From positions 1,364,001 through 1,428,000 of the forward strand of contig NZ_AP018441.1 of NCBI RefSeq assembly GCF_009937975.1: a DNA stretch of 64,000 nt, read 5' to 3'. The DNA comes from Undibacterium sp. YM2. Its GTDB lineage: Bacteria > Pseudomonadota > Gammaproteobacteria > Burkholderiales > Burkholderiaceae_D. Made by a program: the position numbers and the translations under genes. Under the pieces are notes generated by a model. It saw only the letters and a program-made list of their open reading frames with translations, made no database searches and was not told where the DNA came from. Shown here piece by piece: positions 18,449 through 27,940 of the stretch; the stretch's first letter is position 1, and the number at the start of each line of letters is the position of its first letter.

Positions 18449-19723
18449 ATGGCTGACCTCTCGATTAACTTTGCCGGTATCAAGGCCCCTAATCCTTTCT
18501 GGCTGGCTTCTGCACCACCGACCGACAAGGCCTATAACGTCATCCGCGCTTTTGAAGCAGGCTGGGGTGGCGTGGTCTGGAAAACACTGGGTGAAGACCC
18601 ACCACCGGTCAATGTCTCTTCGCGTTACTCTGCCCACTTTGGCAAGAACCGTGAAGTGCTGGGTTTCAATAACATAGAACTGATCACCGACCGCAGCCTC
18701 GAAATCAACCTGCGTGAAATCACGCAAGTCAAAAAAGACTGGCCAGACCGTGCCATGATCGTGTCGCTGATGTACCCCTGCGAAGAAGAAAGCTGGGCAC
18801 GCATCCTGCCATTGGTAGAAGCGACAGGCGCAGATGGCATAGAACTCAACTTCGGCTGCCCGCACGGCATGCCAGAACGCGGCATGGGCGCAGCCGTAGG
18901 GCAGGTGCCAGAATATGTGGAAATGATCACGCGCTGGTGCAAGAAATATTGCTCACTGCCCGTCATCGTCAAGCTCACACCCAACATCACCGATGTGCGC
19001 GTGCCAGCCCGTGCTGCCTTCAATGGTGGTGCAGATGCGGTGTCGCTGATCAACACCATCAACTCCATCACATCTATCGATCTGGACCAGATGATCGCCC
19101 GCCCGATAGTAGGCACGCAAAGCACGCATGGCGGATACTGTGGCAGCGCAGTCAAGCCTATTGCCTTGAACATGGTGGCCGAAATCGCCCGTGACCCGGC
19201 CACCAAAGGCCTGCCTATCTCGGGTATAGGCGGCATAGGTAACTGGCGCGATGCAGCAGAGTTCCTGGCGCTGGGTGCAGGCTCAGTCCAGGTCTGTACT
19301 GCCGCCATGTTGCACGGTTTCCGCATCGTCAAGGAAATGACAGACGGCCTGTCGCGCTGGATGGATGAAAAAGGCTATGAGCGCATCAGTGACTTTGCCG
19401 GTAAAGCCGTCGCCAATACGACAGACTGGAAATACCTGGACATGAACTATGCCGTCATTGCCGAGATAGACCAGGACAAATGCATACAATGCGGCCGCTG
19501 CTACATTGCCTGCGAAGACACCTCGCACCAGTCGATTGCGCAGTTGATTGCAGACAACGGCACCCGCAAGTACGAAGTCATCAAGGAAGAATGCGTAGGC
19601 TGCAACCTCTGCCAGATCACCTGCCCGGTAGAACAGTGCATCACCATGGTGCCCCAGGCAACTGGCAAGCCATATATGAACTGGACGCAAGACCCACGTA
19701 ACCCGCGTGCTGTGTTGAAATAG
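18449..19723 (+). CDS. preA: Dihydropyrimidine dehydrogenase, catalytic subunit (PreA)
   Basis: A 424-residue FMN/Fe-S subunit where uracil or thymine is reduced to the 5,6-dihydro form. Residues 1-310 form a dihydroorotate-dehydrogenase-like TIM barrel (KAPNPFWLASAPPT; GIELNFGCPHGMPERGMGAA, with the active-site loop; SGIGGIGNWRDAAEF, the FMN phosphate site). The C-terminus carries two [4Fe-4S] ferredoxin motifs (CIQCGRCYIAC; CVGCNLCQITCPVEQC) that accept electrons from PreT. Length matches the family. Confidence 0.95.
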   Translation: MADLSINFAGIKAPNPFWLASAPPTDKAYNVIRAFEAGWGGVVWKTLGEDPPPVNVSSRYSAHFGKNREVLGFNNIELITDRSLEINLREITQVKKDWPDRAMIVSLMYPCEEESWARILPLVEATGADGIELNFGCPHGMPERGMGAAVGQVPEYVEMITRWCKKYCSLPVIVKLTPNITDVRVPARAAFNGGADAVSLINTINSITSIDLDQMIARPIVGTQSTHGGYCGSAVKPIALNMVAEIARDPATKGLPISGIGGIGNWRDAAEFLALGAGSVQVCTAAMLHGFRIVKEMTDGLSRWMDEKGYERISDFAGKAVANTTDWKYLDMNYAVIAEIDQDKCIQCGRCYIACEDTSHQSIAQLIADNGTRKYEVIKEECVGCNLCQITCPVEQCITMVPQATGKPYMNWTQDPRNPRAVLK

Positions 19724-19737
19724 GTTTAAAACCACTC

Positions 19738-19999
19738 ACCACAGAGGCACAGAGACACAGAGAAAGCACTGAGAAATGCAAGAGAATTCAAGACAGCATT
19801 GGGCGCTTGGCTCTTATTGAATTTCTAAGTGTTGTTAGATGTTGATGTTGGAACGAAGTTTGCTATAAATCTGCTATAAAGTAGATATATAAAGATCATT
19901 CAGTATCTGAGTATTGATACACAGAGAGGTGCAAGAGAATTACATGGTTTTCCTCATGTTCTTCTCTGTGAACCCTCTGTGTCTCTGTGCCTCTGTGTT
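19738..19999. repeat. Inverted-repeat element with CACAGAGG... termini
   Basis: Two perfect 23-nt inverted copies of the tract CACAGAGGCACAGAGACAC plus AGAG lie at 19740-19762 and 19975-19997, with partial extension outside. A shared GCAAGAGAATT occurs as a direct repeat at about 19779 and 19932. The interior is AT-rich and non-coding. Similar purine-rich tracts occur as dispersed repeats in many bacterial genomes. It looks like a small non-autonomous palindromic element placed between preA and the transporter gene. Confidence 0.8.
19849..19864 (+). promoter_or_regulatory. Sigma54-like promoter upstream of the NCS1 transporter
   Basis: TGGAACGAAGTTTGCT matches TGGCACGNNNNTTGCW except for one base (C to A), with GG and GC exactly 10 bases apart. 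It lies 188 bases before the transporter start, inside the inverted-repeat element. This would place pyrimidine uptake under nitrogen control. Confidence 0.5.
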
Positions 20000-20052
20000 G
20001 AGAGGTCTTGAATGTATCGCTAATTCACTTGCTGACACCTAATGGAGAGTAT

Positions 20053-21501
20053 ATGCAGACACAAAGCGGGCAACTTTGGAATGAGGATTTAGCACCTACT
20101 TCAGAAGCACAGCGCACCTGGCGCTGGTATCACTTTGCTGCGCTCTGGGTCGGCATGGTCATGTGTATCCCGGCCTATACTCTTGCAGCCAGCCTTATCG
20201 AAGGTGGCATGTCGGCTTACCAGGCGGTCATGACTGTGTTCCTGGCCAATGCCATCGTACTCGTCCCCATGTTGCTGATAGGCCATGCCGGTGCCAAATA
20301 TGGTATTCCTTATGCCGTGCTGGCGCGCACGTCCTTTGGTGTGCACGGCGCACGTTTGCCTGCGCTCATGCGTGCCATTGTCGCCTGCGGTTGGTATGGC
20401 ATACAAACCTGGTTTGGCGGACAAATGATTTATACCCTGGGTGGCGTCATGTTAGGCCATCCTCTCGGTGGCGACAATATTGCTGGTCTGGGCATTAACG
20501 CCGCACAACTGGTCTGCTTCCTGATTTTCTGGGCCATACAGTTCTGGTATATCTTCCACGGTATGGACTCCATACGCAAGCTGGAAACCTATACCGCACC
20601 TTTGAAGATCATCATCTGCTTCGTTTTGCTGGGCTGGGTGTATAACAAGGCCGGCAGCTTTGGTCCCATCCTTGATCAACCTTCCCAATTCGTTGAAGGC
20701 GGTAAAAAAGCCGGACAATTCTGGTCAGCCTTCTGGCCTTCATTGACTGCCATGGTCGGCTTCTGGGCTACTCTGGCGTTGAACATCCCTGACTTCACCC
20801 GTTTTTCCAAATCACAGAAAGACCAGATACTCGGCCAGACCATAGGTTTGCCTGCTCCCATGGGTTTGCTGGCGCTGCTGGCAGTGATCGTCACATCTGC
20901 CACGGTAGTGCTGTATGGCAAAGCCCTGTGGGACCCGGTAGACCTCGCCAGCCGCATGACTGGCATTGCCGTCCTGATCGCCTTGCTTATCTTGCTGATA
21001 GACACGGTATCCGTCAACCTGGCCGCCAACCTTGTTGGCCCGGCCTATGATTTTTCGGCCCTGAATCCCAAGCTGATCTCGTATAAAACCGGTGGCTACA
21101 TCACCGCATCCATCGCCCTGATCATGATGCCTTGGAAGATACTGGAATCTACCCAGGGTTATATCTTCACCTGGCTGATAGGCTATTCCGCCTTGCTTGG
21201 CCCCATTGCCGGTATCCTGATCATTGATTATTACTTCATCCGCAAGACAGAGATTGATGTCGCTGCCCTGTACCAGGATGAAGGCAAGTACAGCTATAAA
21301 AATGGCTGGAACATGGCCGCCGTGATCGCTTTCGTGATCGGCGTCTTGCCGAATATCCCGGGTTTCTTGAACGCGGCTTTTCCTGCCAGCTTCCCGGCTA
21401 TTCCAGAAGTATTGAAGACCATCTACACCTACGCCTGGTTCGTCGGCCTTGCCTTGTCCGGTGTGGTGTATATGGGTTTGATGAGTGGTAAGAAGGTTTG
21501 A
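20053..21501 (+). CDS. NCS1-family nucleobase:cation symporter
   Basis: A 482-residue inner-membrane transporter with about 12 hydrophobic segments, of the nucleobase:cation symporter-1 family (uracil, allantoin, hydantoin and related permeases). Family signatures are the N-terminal LWNEDLAPTSEAQRTWRWYHFAALWVGM (residues about 7-34, quoted by its ends LWNEDL and WVGM), the TM3 region ARTSFGVHGARLPALMRA and NIPDFTRFSKSQKDQ. Start 20053 has GGAG six bases upstream; a TTG at 20008 is rejected. Position between preA and dihydropyrimidinase suggests uracil, thymine or dihydropyrimidine as substrate. Confidence 0.9.
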   Translation: MQTQSGQLWNEDLAPTSEAQRTWRWYHFAALWVGMVMCIPAYTLAASLIEGGMSAYQAVMTVFLANAIVLVPMLLIGHAGAKYGIPYAVLARTSFGVHGARLPALMRAIVACGWYGIQTWFGGQMIYTLGGVMLGHPLGGDNIAGLGINAAQLVCFLIFWAIQFWYIFHGMDSIRKLETYTAPLKIIICFVLLGWVYNKAGSFGPILDQPSQFVEGGKKAGQFWSAFWPSLTAMVGFWATLALNIPDFTRFSKSQKDQILGQTIGLPAPMGLLALLAVIVTSATVVLYGKALWDPVDLASRMTGIAVLIALLILLIDTVSVNLAANLVGPAYDFSALNPKLISYKTGGYITASIALIMMPWKILESTQGYIFTWLIGYSALLGPIAGILIIDYYFIRKTEIDVAALYQDEGKYSYKNGWNMAAVIAFVIGVLPNIPGFLNAAFPASFPAIPEVLKTIYTYAWFVGLALSGVVYMGLMSGKKV

Positions 21502-21504
21502 ATG

Positions 21505-21660
21505 TGCAAAATAGCGGAGCGGGTTGCAAGAACGTAGGTTGGGCTACGCTTCACCAGCCCAACACCGGGCCTTAAATAAGGTATACGTTTTTGAAAGCCG
21601 AGTGTTGGGCTCGATGAATCCCAGCCCAACCTACGAGATGCAACCTCCGCAATTTCGCAC
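21505..21660. repeat. Nested palindromic intergenic repeat (GTAGGTTGGG type)
   Basis: CGTAGGTTGGGCT (21533-21545) is repeated inverted at 21623-21635; imperfect complementarity extends outward to about 40 bases per arm (TGCAAAATAGCGGAGCGGG side against TGCGAAATTGCGGAGG). A second inner pair, AGCCCAACAC (21556-21565) / GTGTTGGGCT (21602-21611), is nested inside. GTAGGTTGGG-type palindromes are dispersed elements in many proteobacterial genomes. It fills the gap between the transporter and dihydropyrimidinase genes. Confidence 0.8.
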
Positions 21661-21669
21661 ACCCAATGA

Positions 21670-23100
<1,431 letters not shown>

Positions 23101-23124
23101 AAAATAAGTCGAGGAGTAATAAAA

Positions 23125-24366
23125 ATGTCTACCGCAAATCTACGTATCAATGGAGATCGCCTCTGGGCCTCATTGATGGAACTCGCACAAATCGGTGCCA
23201 CACAAAAGGGCGGCGTCAAACGCCTTGCCCTGACTGATCTTGACAAGCAGGGCCGCGACCTTGTCGTCTCCTGGGCCAAGCAGGCAGGCCTCACCGTCAC
23301 CATAGACCAGATAGGCAATGTCTTCATGCGCAGGGCAGGCAAGAACCCGGCGCTGCCACCTATAATGTCCGGCAGCCATATCGACACCCAGCCCACCGGC
23401 GGCAAGTTCGACGGCAACTACGGCGTGCTGGCGGCGCTTGAAGTCGTGCGTACCCTGAATGACCACAACATAGAAACCGAGGCCCCTATCGAAGTCGCCT
23501 TCTGGACCAATGAAGAAGGCTCACGCTTCGTCCCCGTCATGATGGGCTCAGGCGTATTCTGCGGCGCATTCTCGCTGGAGACTGCTTACGCCGCCAAAGA
23601 CACCGAAGGCAAAACCGTAGGCGATGAACTTGAACGCATAGGCTACAAAGGCACAGAAGTGCCAGGCCAGCACCCCATAGGCGCTTACTTCGAGACCCAT
23701 ATAGAACAAGGCCCGGTACTCGAAGATGCCGACAAGGTCATCGGCGTCGTCCCCGGCGTGCTTGGCCTCTCATGGTACGACTGCGTCGTCACCGGCATGG
23801 AAGCTCATGCAGGCCCAACACCCATGGCCCTGCGCAAAGACGCCCTGCAAATCTCCACCAAAATCATGCAGGAAGTCGTCAACATCGGCAACCGCTACCC
23901 GCCCTATGGCCGTGGCACGGTAGGCATGGTGCAGGTTTTCCCCAACAGCCGCAACGTCATTCCTGGCGAAGTCAAATTCAGCATAGACCTGCGCAATGTG
24001 TCCTCAGAATTGCTAGACACCATGCACAATGAAATCCTCGCCTTCGTCGATAAAACCAGCAAGGACAGTGGCCTGAGCATCAGTGTAGAACGTGTTTCCT
24101 ACTACCCTCCATGCCCATTCCACCCAGACTGCGTCAATGCCGTACGCGAAGCCACAGCCACCCTGGGCTACAGCACCATGGACGTAGTATCCGGTGCAGG
24201 CCACGACGCCATCTACACCGCCAGACTGGCCCCCTCCGGCATGATCTTCGTGCCCTGCAAGGACGGCATCAGCCACAATGAAATTGAAGATGCGAAATCA
24301 GAACACCTGGAGGCGGGGTGTAATGTGTTGCTGCATGCTATGTTGGGGAGGGCTGGGGTGGTGTAG
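23125..24366 (+). CDS. Beta-ureidopropionase (N-carbamoyl-beta-alanine amidohydrolase, M20 family)
   Basis: A 413-residue Zn-dependent hydrolase releasing beta-alanine, CO2 and ammonia from N-carbamoyl-beta-alanine. It belongs to the M20 allantoate amidohydrolase/hydantoinase-carbamoylase group: SGSHIDTQPTGGKFDGNYG (metal-binding), FWTNEEGSRFVPVMMGSG, THIEQGPVLE, GMEAHAGPTPM in the dimer lid and SGAGHDAIYTARL near the C-terminus. The context (preTA, dihydropyrimidinase) favours beta-ureidopropionase over allantoate amidohydrolase. It is the last gene of the catabolic run; AT-richer DNA starts immediately downstream. Confidence 0.9.
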   Translation: MSTANLRINGDRLWASLMELAQIGATQKGGVKRLALTDLDKQGRDLVVSWAKQAGLTVTIDQIGNVFMRRAGKNPALPPIMSGSHIDTQPTGGKFDGNYGVLAALEVVRTLNDHNIETEAPIEVAFWTNEEGSRFVPVMMGSGVFCGAFSLETAYAAKDTEGKTVGDELERIGYKGTEVPGQHPIGAYFETHIEQGPVLEDADKVIGVVPGVLGLSWYDCVVTGMEAHAGPTPMALRKDALQISTKIMQEVVNIGNRYPPYGRGTVGMVQVFPNSRNVIPGEVKFSIDLRNVSSELLDTMHNEILAFVDKTSKDSGLSISVERVSYYPPCPFHPDCVNAVREATATLGYSTMDVVSGAGHDAIYTARLAPSGMIFVPCKDGISHNEIEDAKSEHLEAGCNVLLHAMLGRAGVV

Positions 24367-24403
24367 CAACTTCACTTAGAATAATTCAAGCAGGATTTGA
24401 ATT

Positions 24404-24463
24404 AATGCTCGTTGTTGAATGAAAGGTGATTTAACCGCCTCTGATTTCAAGACGAGCATTTTT
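24404..24463 (+). terminator. Possible terminator of the pyrimidine operon
   Basis: AATGCTCGT (24404-24412) pairs with ACGAGCATT (24452-24460), followed by TTT. The loop is large (39 bases, with some inner TGAAA/TTTCA pairing), so efficiency is doubtful. Confidence 0.45.
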
Positions 24464-24615
24464 ATATATAAAAGTTTGACTGATGTTTTTAATACAGAAA
24501 ATCTAATTCGATAATTAGAGATAGGGTTACGAAGATTAAGTTTAACATTGTTTAAAATGCAAAATATGCTAAGCTTTTAAAATTGCCATTTCATGCATTG
24601 ATAAAGGATTTATTG

Positions 24616-26049
24616 ATGGAGTTTGACCGTGAAATAGAAGCATTCATTAAAAGCTTTGTTGCTGATCTGAATGAAAGAAACGTAGCTGTTTTCGCTGGCG
24701 CTGGTATGTCTAAAGCTGTTGGTTATGTCAATTGGCCAGAGCTGTTGACTGATATCGCAGATGAAATAGGTTTGAGTGTTGATAAAGAGCACGATCTCAT
24801 ATCACTTGCCCAATACCATGTGAATGAAAAAGGCAGTAATGCTGGACTCGCAAAAAAAATACTCCAAGAATTTTCAGAGCAAGCTGAAGAATCAGAAAGT
24901 CATCGGATTCTAGCGCGATTGACTATTCCCACTTATTGGACAACTAATTACGATTCAGTTATCGAAAAGTCCTTGGAGAAGGCATTCAAAATTGTAGACA
25001 CCAAGCATTCGGTTTCACAATTAGCTGATACAACACCTAAAAGAGACGTGGTCGTTTACAAAATGCATGGCGATGTCACTCTCCCACGCGCTGCAATAAT
25101 TTCAAAAGAGCAGTACGAAGGATACTATAAGACGCATGAAGCCTTTATTACTGCATTAAGTGCAGATCTGATTACAAAAACCTTTCTCTTTATTGGATTT
25201 AGTTTTACAGACCCTAATCTTGACTACGTTTTAAGTCGTTTAAGACTAAATTCTTCAGTAAGACACCATTATTGTTTCCTTAAGAAGGTTACTAAAAGCT
25301 CCGAGGACGACGATGAACTATTTCAATACAACGTACGAAAACAGAATTTGAAGATTGCAGATCTAAAGCGATATGGAATTCAAGCGCTGCAAGTAAACGA
25401 CTTTGATTCTGTCCCCCAGATTTTGGCTGAAATTGAACGCCGTTTTCGTAAGAAAACAATATTCATATCTGGAAGTGCCGAGGAGTATGGGGAGTGGGAG
25501 CGACAAGAGGCACAAGTGTTCATCCATTCGCTTAGTAAGAAAATTGTCGAATCAAATTTAAGAATAGTGAATGGATTCGGTTGGGGTATTGGTAGTGCGG
25601 TGATTAATGGTGCATTAGAGGCTGTCTATGAAAATCCTAGAAAATTTTCAGAAGATCAGTTGATAATAAAACCATTTCCACAATTTGAAACGAATTCAAA
25701 AAAACTTCCCGAACTATGGGAGGATTATCGCCAACGTATGATTTCTTTGGCTGGGGTGGCAATTTTCTTATTTGGAAATAAGCTTGATGAAGAAGGAAAA
25801 ATCATTAACGCAGATGGGGTGAAGCGTGAGTTTGAAATTGCGCTTCAACATGGTCTAATTCCAATCCCGATTGTTAGGACCGGTTATATGGCAGCAGAAA
25901 TTTTTCAAGAAATAGAAAAAGATTATGTGCATTTCTATGGTGTCAACAACGTACTTATAACAGCAATTAAAGAACTCACATCAAAAACACATTCCCCTGC
26001 ACACATAATAAAAAATGTGATTTCAATTCTTCAAAATTTAAGCAAATAG
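24616..26049 (+). CDS. thsA: SIR2-SLOG protein, Thoeris ThsA-like NADase effector
   Basis: A 477-residue protein with the domain order and almost the exact length (476) of the Thoeris effector ThsA. Residues about 15-275 form a SIR2 domain: VAVFAGAGMSKAVGYVNWPEL (NAD-binding), catalytic Asn111 in TTNYD, His151 in YKMHGD and FIGFSFTDPNLDYVL. Residues about 280-475 form a SLOG/STALD-like domain (TIFISGSAEEYGEW; NGFGWGIGSAV; DYRQRM; GVKREFEIAL) that in ThsA binds cyclic ADP-ribose isomers. Known ThsA destroys NAD when activated. Start 24616 has AAAGG upstream. AT-rich DNA suggests transfer. A TIR-like partner is encoded 2.5 kb away on the other strand. Confidence 0.88.
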   Translation: MEFDREIEAFIKSFVADLNERNVAVFAGAGMSKAVGYVNWPELLTDIADEIGLSVDKEHDLISLAQYHVNEKGSNAGLAKKILQEFSEQAEESESHRILARLTIPTYWTTNYDSVIEKSLEKAFKIVDTKHSVSQLADTTPKRDVVVYKMHGDVTLPRAAIISKEQYEGYYKTHEAFITALSADLITKTFLFIGFSFTDPNLDYVLSRLRLNSSVRHHYCFLKKVTKSSEDDDELFQYNVRKQNLKIADLKRYGIQALQVNDFDSVPQILAEIERRFRKKTIFISGSAEEYGEWERQEAQVFIHSLSKKIVESNLRIVNGFGWGIGSAVINGALEAVYENPRKFSEDQLIIKPFPQFETNSKKLPELWEDYRQRMISLAGVAIFLFGNKLDEEGKIINADGVKREFEIALQHGLIPIPIVRTGYMAAEIFQEIEKDYVHFYGVNNVLITAIKELTSKTHSPAHIIKNVISILQNLSK

Positions 26050-26138
26050 GCGATGATAAAAACAGTACTTTCAATTCAGTCTTTATTTTGAAAGTGAAGC
26101 CATACGAATGTAGTGGAAAAAATGCCAGATCGATACTC

Positions 26139-26795
26139 CTAGAACAATGATCTAGTATGAAGCGAAGAATTATAGATCTCGTCAATCTGTTTCAAAAACT
26201 GAGTTTGCCCACCGTAACTCGGATGACGAACACAAATCACAGGAATTTTTTCTGTAATACGATTAGCTGCGTTAGCTGCATCGTTGCCGATTGCGACAAT
26301 ACGTGATGGTTTCAACAATTCAATTAATTCCAGTAGGAGCATTTCGCCAGCGGAACGCTCTCTGGCATTATGCTGGCGGTTTGTAAAGGGTGAATCTACT
26401 TCGTGTGGATGAAGTGGAAATACATTCCATAAGAAAATTCGCGCATCGATTTGATCTAGTTTGCTCCAGATCACCGCCGCAGTCCGTTCCGCAATCGCGG
26501 AACCAACTGTAGAGCGTTCTGCTACCAAGTTCCAGCGCTTGGCATGTTGTGCAATATGAACGTCGTCTGTCAACGCTAGACCAGTGCGCCTTCCTCCACG
26601 ATAACCAAGGTCTCGCCCAATCCAAATTGCATCAACTGGCTGACTTTGAGCCTCTTTTAACATTGTAGATAAGGCAATTGCCCTGCGACTTGGGGCGTCA
26701 GATTGATCGTGTATTTCACAACGATCCGAATATGGATTAAAGCAATTTTCAAACTGTAATGCGGCAACCGCATCAACAAAAGGGTGTAATTTCAT
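26139..26795 (-). CDS. Uracil-DNA-glycosylase-superfamily protein
   Basis: A 218-residue protein resembling the UDG superfamily. IWIGRDLGYRGGRRTGLAL (about 57-75) corresponds to the water-activating motif 1 (GxDPYxG type) with a retained Asp. FLWNVFPLHPHE (about 121-132) holds the core strand, and CVRHPSYGGQTQF (about 192-204) resembles the leucine-loop HPS motif. It could excise an altered base from DNA or bind one. It is the last gene of the four-gene minus-strand operon; its ATG overlaps the MazG-like stop by 4 bases. Convergent with the SIR2-SLOG gene. The fold assignment is fairly secure; the target base is unknown. Confidence 0.75.
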   Translation of the reverse strand: MKLHPFVDAVAALQFENCFNPYSDRCEIHDQSDAPSRRAIALSTMLKEAQSQPVDAIWIGRDLGYRGGRRTGLALTDDVHIAQHAKRWNLVAERSTVGSAIAERTAAVIWSKLDQIDARIFLWNVFPLHPHEVDSPFTNRQHNARERSAGEMLLLELIELLKPSRIVAIGNDAANAANRITEKIPVICVRHPSYGGQTQFLKQIDEIYNSSLHTRSLF

Positions 26796-27940
26796 TTTTG
26801 GGACTCAAATGCTTCGTAACGGATTGTGCGAAGCTCGCGGTCTCCGATAATCCATCCACCTTCCGCATCTTTTATTTGTCGGAATACTGAATAGCCCTCA
26901 AGTATAGCCTTTTCCCAAAGCTTTAGTGGACACTTTTCCACTTCATAACCACTTACAAATTCAGCAATTGTCTTCAGCATCTCTAGTGAGATTTTCTTTT
27001 GATTTTCAAAAAAATGAAGTTCTTTAGCTCGAGAAAATATCCAGGCTGTTACTCCTTCTTCTACAACAATTGCACGCCCACTATCCTGTTCTTCATCATA
27101 TGCGGCTATGCTCTTACGCTTGTGTTTGATCAATGCTCTCGTTACGGGTGACCAGTGAAGAATGGCAGCATATGCAAAATGGAAAACGTCATGAAATCTA
27201 TACCCATCTCGATCAGACATATTGTCTGTCAATGGATCTCCGATGAAAACCCCTTGCCATTGAAGATAACTCCTGGCACTACCTCTTTGATTTAGTCGAA
27301 TTTGGAATTTTCTCGGTAATTGCTCTTCTATTCCAAAATCTGCATCAAAGTCAATTAAGTCCTCCTGACATGGATCAAGAAAGGCTCCTCTAGTCTTATG
27401 CAAATTGCCATGGACAACGTCAGAAAATTTTAGGTTGGCGGCAGACAGAGCATGAAGATAGTCTCGAGCAAAACAAGCGATCGCTGTTCGTTTTGGAGTA
27501 TCTTCCAATAGTGCACCTGCGGAACGTCCAAGTTTGAAAAGTGTTGCATCCGGTGAGTCGGTCAAGATTGGCACTGCGACTTGAGCAAATCCCCCTCTTG
27601 TCAAATCATTTGCAACGCCAAGCATCTTAAAATCACTTGTCGGACGCGTCGCTTCACAGAATAATTCATCAAGCGGAATATCTAATCTTCGACAAAGTGC
27701 AGCAAGGTACCAAAGGGTATCTCCAAACTCCTCCTCTGCTTCTTTCTTGTGGCGAGGGTAAGCAATATTTTCGCGGATGAGTTTCTTTGCGGTAGACATT
27801 ATTCCGCCTACTTCTCCATAAAGCCCTAACAGAATTGGCTTGATGTCAGTATGGTCAAGAATATCTGTATCAGCAATTTTGACGGCGTAGTCCGAAAGCA
27901 AAATCGAACCGCCATTTTGTATAAGGGTATTATTCGTCAC
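26792..27940 (-). CDS. MazG-like nucleoside triphosphate pyrophosphohydrolase
   Basis: A 382-residue protein. The N-terminal 100 residues look like an all-alpha MazG NTP pyrophosphohydrolase: LLGLYGEVGGIMSTAKKL, then KKEAEEEFGDTLWYLAALCRRL, with metal-binding Glu/Asp in ExxD-type spacing. A C-terminal half (about 245-370; YRFHDVFHFAYAAILHWSPV, VVEEGVTAWIFSRAK) looks like a second diverged alpha-helical module with its own acidic residues. A house-cleaning or modified-dNTP hydrolase role is plausible. It overlaps both neighbours (11 bases with the Nmad2-like gene, 4 with the UDG-like gene), so the three are translated together. Confidence 0.72.
   Translation of the reverse strand: MTNNTLIQNGGSILLSDYAVKIADTDILDHTDIKPILLGLYGEVGGIMSTAKKLIRENIAYPRHKKEAEEEFGDTLWYLAALCRRLDIPLDELFCEATRPTSDFKMLGVANDLTRGGFAQVAVPILTDSPDATLFKLGRSAGALLEDTPKRTAIACFARDYLHALSAANLKFSDVVHGNLHKTRGAFLDPCQEDLIDFDADFGIEEQLPRKFQIRLNQRGSARSYLQWQGVFIGDPLTDNMSDRDGYRFHDVFHFAYAAILHWSPVTRALIKHKRKSIAAYDEEQDSGRAIVVEEGVTAWIFSRAKELHFFENQKKISLEMLKTIAEFVSGYEVEKCPLKLWEKAILEGYSVFRQIKDAEGGWIIGDRELRTIRYEAFESQK

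Noticed and set aside
19738..21660. CRISPR array
   Set aside because: The repeats here are paired inverted copies, not regularly spaced direct repeats, and no cas genes are present.
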